Below, in pieces: positions 58,930 to 64,000 of a stretch of 64,000 nt of DNA (position 1 is the first letter of the stretch; each line of letters opens with the position of its first letter). The position numbers and the translations under genes were made by a program. This stretch comes from Ianthella basta (taxonomy: Eukaryota > Porifera > Demospongiae > Verongiida > Ianthellidae): contig CAXHTE010000068.1 of assembly GCA_964019415.1 (NCBI GenBank), positions 23,738 through 87,737 on the forward strand, read 5' to 3'. The notes under the pieces were generated by a model. It saw nothing but the letters and a program-made list of their open reading frames with translations. It searched no databases and was not told the DNA's origin.

Positions 58930-61398
58930 TGTATGTGCGCGTGTGTGTGCGTGTGTGTGTGTGTGTGTGTGTGCGTGTGACAACAGGTGGGAGGAAGTTG
59001 TATAATCAGAAAATTAAAGGTCAAAGGTTGCAATCACTTCACACCCTATAAGGGCATTTTGACGCATGATTCCATACTCAACTGCCTCACAAAGAACCAG
59101 CATTACAATTGAGCATGAACCCTGTAGTGGCAGACTCATTACACCATTCTTGGGCATGTTGCACACTCTACACCCACCACATGGTTTATTCCTTTCACTT
59201 GCAAGACAATACACAATTTATATAGACACGCACAGTTTACAACACACTTACCACAATATACATCAATTACACCTGTACACAATACTTAATTAGATGTTCT
59301 GTACACACAATAAAACATCTATCAGGTCTCTCCACTACATTTGTCGCATAGGGTTTCAAGCCCAAATTTATCATGCAATACATACTACGAATATACCATA
59401 AGGTGAGTGCATTAACACACATACTGTTTGAAAGCTGGTGCATAGCCGTACGCTACATTGGGAGTGACATTGAAGACAAATGGGAGATGGTATTTGATGT
59501 CCTTTGTGGGCCAGTCACTCCAGAAGAGGTTGAGGAGGCCCTGGTCCCCACCTATCAGGGGTGTGACCAAGGAGTAAGGAGAAGGGGAGGGGGGAGGGGA
59601 AGGGAGTGGAGAGGGAGGAGGGGAAAGAAGAAAGGAGAGGGGAGGGGAGAGGGGAGGAGAGTGGAGATGGAGGAAGGGAAAGAAGAAAGGAGAGGGGAGG
59701 GGAGAGTGGAGGAGAGAGGGAAGGGAAAAGGGGAGGGGAGAGGGAGGAGAAAGGGGAGGGGAGAGGGGAGGAGAGTGGAGATGGAGGAAGGGAAAGAAGA
59801 AAGGAGAGGGGAGGGGAGAGTGGAGGAGAGAGGGAAGGGAAAAGGGGAGGGGAGAGGGAGGAGAAAGGGGAGGGGGAGGGGAGGGGAGAGGGAGGAGAAC
59901 GGGGAGAGGGGAGGAGAGAGGGAAGGGAAAAGGGGAGGGGAGAGAGAGGAGAAAGGAGAGGGGAGGGGAGGGGGGAGGGGAGGGGAGAGGGAGGAGAGGG
60001 GAGGGGAGAGGGGAGGGGAGAGGGGATGGGAGAGGGGAGGGGAGAGAGAGGAGAGAGGGGATGGGAGAGGGGAGGGGAGAGAGAGGAGAGAGGGCAGGGG
60101 AGAGGGAGGAGAAAGGGGATGGGGAGGGAGGAGAGGGGAGGGGAGAGAGACGAGAAAGGGGAGGGGAAAGGAGGAGAGTGGGGAGGGGAGAGGGGAGGGG
60201 AGAGGGGAGGAGAGAGGGAAGGGAAAAGGGGAGGGGAGCGGGAGGAGAAAGGGGAGGGGAGGGGAGAGGGGGAGAAAGGGGAGGGGAGGGAGGAGAGGGG
60301 AGGGGAGAGAGAGGAGAGAGGGGAGGGGAAAGGGAGGAGAGTGGGGAGGGGAGAGGGGAAGAGAGTGGGGAGGGGAGAGGGGAGAGGAGAGGGGAGGGGA
60401 GAGGGGAGGGGAGAGGGAGCAAGAAAGGCACGCAGCAGTGATAGGACACACAATGAAGAGGCAACAAAGTGGAGCATAATCAGTGATTAAAAATGAGTGC
60501 CCTGTGGACACATGATGCTACACACGAGTCCCACTCTACTTTCAGCCATTCCCCATAACATACCCAGCCATCTGGGAACACACACACACCACTGTCTCAC
60601 CATCAAAGCTTCCTGCCTTTTCTGCAAACGCAATGAGACTATCATATGTCTTCATGGAGGGATAGAACACAAACACGCCTGAGTTGAAGCAATCAGGCCA
60701 CCCCACATCTGGGGCAGCAGAGAACTCCTCACGCTGGAACAGCTCATCAACATTGGACAACACAATGGTGTCAGCGTCCAGAAACACACACTTTTTGTAC
60801 TGAGTCAGTCTCCAAGCCTGCAGCTTTGTGAAGGTAATGCCTAGATCTGGGCGCTGAAGGAGGAGAAGGTTCTCCCTCTCCCCACTGTGCAAAGGGTTTA
60901 CAACTTTCAGCTCGTCCCAGATGCTGGCCAGTTGAGCACTTTAAGGAGGAGGCAAGGATGGATGTGAAGAAAATGCAGCACTAAAGCAACATCACACGCA
61001 TAAGAAACAGTGAAAGAAGAAAAAAGTTACTAAAAGCCCTTCCCACAGATGAGTCACTTAGAGAATTACCTGCTGTTAATAGATTACGGTTTAGCTCTAT
61101 TAAACTTAAGGGAATATTCGAGTGTCTTACCCAACCGGTGCAGTCACTTGGTCTGTAATCATCAGGGCCAGCCGCCTGGAGGTCTTCGTCTCGCGCAAAC
61201 TCTGCCCCAGCGCCAGGGCCCCTTTGGCATATTCGTCATTGGTAGCAAGCGACACAATTGCCTCTGTAATCGAAAGGCAGGGAGTAATAACATTTGCAAG
61301 AGTTAAATAGTATTAACTTGCACACTAGAAGAGAAGGGCTGTACAATAGTTACTCAGTGTATCCAACGAAAGCTTTCTTCGCTCAACTCACCGTCCAT
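53621..61398 (-). CDS. GYG: Glycogenin
   Basis: Glycogenin glucosylates its own tyrosine from UDP-glucose to prime glycogen synthesis in the cytosol. Five coding exons join in phase: 61398-61392 (MD only), 61263-61131, 60938-60601, 59551-59425 and 53783-53621, giving 256 residues. Visible landmarks: [20 protein letters not shown] (nucleotide site), [19 protein letters not shown] with the metal-binding Dx[30 protein letters not shown], the acceptor-tyrosine segment [11 protein letters not shown], and [12 protein letters not shown]. This covers the whole GT8 catalytic domain. The C-terminal glycogen-synthase-binding tail is not found, so the last exon or exons are missing from this list. Intron 3 is mostly polypurine; intron 4 (5.6 kb) holds several transposons. 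Confidence 0.92.
53978..54439 (+). mobile_element. Tigger/pogo-like element, internally deleted
   Basis: TIRs CAGTGGAACCTC(C/G)(C/G)TTATCCGG, flanked by TA at 53976-53977 and 54440-54441. A remnant of the N-terminal CENP-B-type HTH remains at 54105-54245: [11 protein letters not shown], a frame break, then [20 protein letters not shown] and [11 protein letters not shown]. The catalytic domain is gone. It is intronic in glycogenin, opposite orientation. Confidence 0.85.
54578..55415. mobile_element. TIR element with one long ORF
   Basis: TATATAGTATGGTGATTGCGC at the left is matched by the inverted TATATAGTATGGTGAGTGTGC at the right (19 of 21 positions). A 160-codon frame lies on the minus strand (55155-54673), of unknown function and possibly fortuitous. 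An ATATCATGATATCA palindrome sits near the left end. Confidence 0.5.
55428..55560. repeat. Foldback repeat
   Basis: AGGTCGGTCTATAGCCTCTA...CCTCGGCGC...ATATTTACC pairs with GGTAAATATGTAAGCGCCTC...ATCGGCTATAGACCTCC across a CTCGGCGCTTCGCGCC loop. Confidence 0.75.
55678..56331. mobile_element. piggyBac-type MITE
   Basis: TTAA at 55678-55681 begins TTAACCATTTACGCC. The right end at 56328-56331 is the inverted TTAACCCTATATGCC. No transposase. The termini differ from those of the larger piggyBac element at 26118. Confidence 0.5.
56625..56760. repeat. Foldback repeat, family 2
   Basis: TAATAGTTAAATGCTGGCCA and GGTGTCTCTGAGATTTAGAG pair with CTAAATCCTCAGAGACACCG and GGTCAGCATTTAAGTGTTAT. The central CACCCGAGTGCTGAGTGGTC block is shared with 21365-21495. 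Confidence 0.75.
57168..57300. repeat. Tandem hairpin repeat, two units
   Basis: CCACGCCCATGCTCTAA...TTAGAGCATAGGCGCGAACG followed by CCGCGCGT occurs twice in direct orientation. Each unit is itself a stem around TTGCTATT or TCGCTATT. Confidence 0.75.
57438..58266 (-). mobile_element. Non-autonomous Helitron, module-repeat type
   Basis: CTAG at 57441-57438 followed by a host T. The adjacent hairpin region AAGGCCC...GGCAAGCCC matches the element at 22274. The interior contains five copies of a G(A/C)AAGTTTGGT(A/G)GCAA module with GCAGGCGC(G/C)CGAGAA. The 5' end is approximate; another module copy continues at 58350-58410 into a GT microsatellite. Confidence 0.55.
58410..58530. repeat. (GT)n microsatellite
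   Basis: A pure GT run at 58411-58453, then an interrupted GTGTGT tract. Confidence 0.95.
58833..58980. repeat. Interrupted (GT)n microsatellite
   Basis: GT runs broken by GTAT, GCGT and GTCT. It lies in the glycogenin intron between exons 4 and 5. Confidence 0.95.
59575..60425. repeat. Polypurine tract, GGGGAGGGGAGA-type
   Basis: About 850 bp almost purely purine on the plus strand, with rare isolated pyrimidines (GAGTGG, GAGATGG, GACGAG). It is built from imperfect nested units of GGGGA and GGAGGAGA, including a duplicated ~105 bp block (59636-59740 and 59757-59860). It fills intron 3 of glycogenin, where the transcript is pyrimidine-rich. The long ORFs in all frames are artefacts of its composition. 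Confidence 0.95.
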
Positions 61399-61406
61399 GC
61401 TCCAGT

Positions 61407-62393
61407 TAGTCTCGCGTGGCCCAGCTCCACCTAGCTCCTGCCTCCATTTTATATTGCGCAATAGAGGAAAGGGTGGCGCGCGGCCAGGGCGAATTTTTGG
61501 GGGCGTAGTTTGGACTTAACCCAAAGAGTGATGATGCAAGAGCTACAGGCTTTGCGACACTAGCGTGCGCGACACGTGCACGTTGAATTGGCGCGCTGCT
61601 TGAAAACGTATACGTACAGTCCACCCGTATGAAGAAATGGAGGTAGGAACAGCGGTCGGCTGCACGAAACTAAATGCTAATGACCTCAAGTTGTTGTACG
61701 GGAAGCACTGACTGAATGATAAGGTAAAATCGACATTACTAGCGTCACTAGTGGATAATTTTGTTGTAATATTGTATGAATGACAATGTAGCTAGCTATA
61801 TTGCACTAGCTAGCTAGCTATGATGTGTAAAATACAAGTTGTAGAAGCCACTGGACATTCATGGCAACTTAATGTTTTGGTTTGAATGACACTTGCTCCA
61901 TATATGTATGCAGGTATAGCTTCATTCCAGTCTTTCTTTACAGTGGGTTCAGCTGCAAGCATAGAAAATTACATATTGTGGCTCGATGAAGCCACATGTA
62001 AATATGTAAATATAATATGCATTAGCTCTGCACATGTATGACAACAGATTGCATGGTTGATGGTTGCTGTAAAGGCTGTAAGCAATGCACAACATATCTA
62101 TAGTAGCTAATAGAAAAATAACTTAATACATAAAACGTGATTCATTTTTACCCTCTCTGCTGCAGATCATACACATCATAGCTAGCTAGCTAGTGCAATA
62201 TAGCTAGCTACATTGTCATTCATACAATATTACAACAAAATTATCCACTAGTAATGCTAGTAATGTTGATTTTACCTTGTCATTCAGCCAGTGCTTCCCG
62301 TACAACAACTTGAGGTCAACAGCATTTAGTCTTGTGTAACCCGTCCGCCCGAAGCTTGCACAATACCGGAAAGGGTCTGGCCCCACGAGACTA
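61407..62393. mobile_element. Foldback element at the glycogenin start
   Basis: The termini are TAGTCTCGCGTGGCC and its inverted counterpart GGCCCCACGAGACTA (the family seen at 5123). Internal arms at about 61660-61850 and 62168-62345 are inverted repeats including GCTTCCCGTACAACAACTTG and ATACAATATTACAACAAAAT. No ORF. The element begins nine bases upstream of the glycogenin ATG. Pieces of its left part (TTTTTGGGGGCGTAGTTTGG; AAAACGTATACGTACAGTCC) recur just outside its right end at 62588-62672. Confidence 0.75.
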
Positions 62394-62589
62394 GGTTGAA
62401 GCTTACACTGTCCGTCTCTTGACCTGTATACTACTGTACATGTTTGCTCAAGAATCAGTAACCTCTATAGCTTATCTGCTCCGTACCGTAGCAGTGAGCC
62501 TCTATGACATGATATTTGGTAGTCTTCTACCAATTATAGTAAGATTGCATGTGCACCAATCATATATAGCCACATGTAAATATGAGGGC

Positions 62590-63546
62590 AAATTTTTGGG
62601 GCGTAGTTTGGACTTAACCAAAAGACAATTTCTTCATACAGGTGGACTGTATGTATACGTTTTCAAGCAGTATGTAGTGTGGGAGGCAAGAGTGAGGTGC
62701 ATACAGTTCTGGTATAAGGTGTTGACAAGTAAGACATATGAAGGCAGACTGCTGAGGAAGGTCGTGTTGCAGGCAGTGGAGTGTGGTAGGGGAAGCTGGA
62801 TGAGAAGCATTGGCAGGTGTGTTGGTAGATTTGGATGACAGGACATGAGTGGTGGTGTGGTCAAGGAGCTGTCAGAGGCGGAAGTGAAATGTATGTTGCT
62901 GAGTGTGGCTTGGAGAAATGTAAAGGACGAATGGAGGAAGGAAGGGCACGAAAAGCCAAAGTTGTCCATGATGATCGAAGTTGATAGGGGAGTGTGAGGT
63001 GGAGTTGAGTTGTGCATTGTTGAAGTCAAAGGCTGAAAGGAGGATGATGTTAAAGTTGAGGGGTGGAACAGCCGCTTTCCAGATTGAAATGGGAAGGTGG
63101 CATGGGATGAAGAGAGAGGAGAGGGTATGCAAGGAATGTGACAGTGGAGAGGTGGAGGATGTATGCCATTGGCTTTTGTAGTGCTAGCTCTGCATAGGAC
63201 AATCTCAGGCAACCTCTTCTGGAAGCCATGGAGGGATCAAGGGAGGACTTTCCAGCAAAAGCGTTGGAGAGAGAGCAGCCCTTGTATTGTCACTGGCTTG
63301 TAAGAACTATCGTATATTGTCGTTTATTAGCTCTAGCTATGTGGTCAGCTAGATTCTATTAATGAATGCCTATATTATACATGCTATCAAACAATCTGCC
63401 ACACTCTTTATTAACATTGACCAGTTTTTCTTTATATCAGACTCATCTCTGCATCTCCCATGGTGCATGTGTGCAGTGCTACATTGGACCATGATGTGTA
63501 CTAGTGCCTATTGGCATGGTGCACTCTAATAATGAATTGAATTGAA
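62590..63546 (+). pseudogene. LINE remnant, RT thumb to 3' end
   Basis: From 62680: ARVRCIQFWYKVLTSKTYEG, a stop at 62836, EVKCMLLSVAWRNVKDEWRK, MLKLRGGTAAFQIEMGRWHG, then the C-terminal CCHC-like RVCKECDSGEVEDVCHWLL. The 3' UTR ends GTGCCTATTGGCATGGTGCA with a TTGAATTGAAT tail at 63546. Same family as the minus-strand copy at 18196-18889. Confidence 0.8.
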
Positions 63547-63548
63547 TA

Positions 63549-63815
63549 TAGTGCAAATTCAGATGGATTTACAAGGGACTTAGGAAGGCAGTATGATCTC
63601 CAAGGAAATCAGATGGGTAAAGTGCTGAGTTAATGTATATCACACACAGGCCACAGTGAGTGAAGGGATTTAGGACTGGACTGCTGTACGATTTCCAATG
63701 AAATGAGATGGGTAATGGCATGAAGGTACTGTAAGAGCACTGGTTATTAATACACGTTTTTGGCCATTCCTAAATCCCCTGTAACTTTTGAAGGATATTT
63801 TTGTGGACTAGATAT
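63549..63815. repeat. Fragment related to the composite repeat terminus
   Basis: TGGCCATTCCTAAATCCCCT then a TTTGTGGACTAG end resembles the right end of the foldback at 17100-17424. Two internal blocks (GGGA(C/T)TTAGGA... GAAATCAGATGGGTAA) form an imperfect direct repeat. The last 185 bases of the window show nothing recognisable. Confidence 0.45.
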
Positions 63816-64000
63816 TATTATTCAACAAGGCTTTTGACTCCTATGCAGGAGGTAGCCAATAAATTGCATGTAATACAACATAATAATTATGACAATTAAT
63901 GGTAATACTGTTAGCTAGTACGATAAGTATGTACTATTGTTGGCTAGTGTCACCAACACCACACTGGCTAATGTCGAGTTACTGCAGTTGTCATGAGCGG

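Noticed and set aside
59373-60511. Very long ORFs on both strands (up to 368 codons, Glu/Gly/Arg-rich or Pro/Ser-rich)
   Set aside because: They are the polypurine tract read in all frames. The same interval contains the splice-bounded glycogenin exon 4 at its edge, and no frame has normal composition.

Overview
The window is nuclear DNA of an animal. It has spliced genes with short GT/AG introns, long CA/GT microsatellites and a very dense load of eukaryotic transposons. The mixture of families (HSPA12-type HSP70, ISL2EU/Harbinger with a YqaJ partner, DIRS, Penelope, many short Helitrons) fits an early-branching marine invertebrate, and a sponge is my best guess. No bacterial gene, CRISPR array, rRNA or tRNA was recognised.

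Layout. 1-13 kb: foldback MITEs, a non-autonomous Helitron, a hAT MITE, one unknown coding exon (6.2-6.5 kb) and a decayed DIRS retrotransposon (7.6-12.3 kb) carrying a Penelope RT fragment. 13.4-17 kb: an ISL2EU-like element with convergent THAP-DDE and YqaJ genes, each interrupted by a small transposon whose removal restores the frame. 17-20 kb: an inverted-repeat element and LINE remnants. 20.5-24.8 kb: an HSPA12-like gene on the minus strand whose N-terminal extension is spliced in phase; a Penelope-like element sits just upstream of its first visible exon. 26.1-34.2 kb: an 8 kb piggyBac-like element with TTAA ends, holding a broken piggyBac transposase, a broken hAT transposase and a broken reverse transcriptase element. 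35-41 kb: small foldbacks, then two head-to-tail Helitrons, one of them split by a 3.84 kb Tc1/mariner-type element that encodes both a transposase and a convergent BEN-domain protein. 41.3-48.3 kb: six exons matching the N-terminal helical region of USP9X, with two coiled-coil exons upstream in matching phase. 53.6-61.4 kb: glycogenin, minus strand, five coding exons, with an 850 bp polypurine tract in one intron and its start codon 8 bp from a foldback transposon. 61.4-64 kb: that foldback element and a second LINE copy.

Host functions visible are glycogen priming (glycogenin), an HSP70-family ATPase and a deubiquitinase-family fragment. They are unrelated to each other and nothing resembles an operon. 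The most unusual items are the two-gene Tc1/mariner element with an in-window empty-site paralogue, the HSPA12 gene with an N-terminal extension, the USP9X-like exon block with no visible catalytic exons, and the transposon abutting the glycogenin start codon. All family assignments come from reading translated motifs by eye; no search was run.
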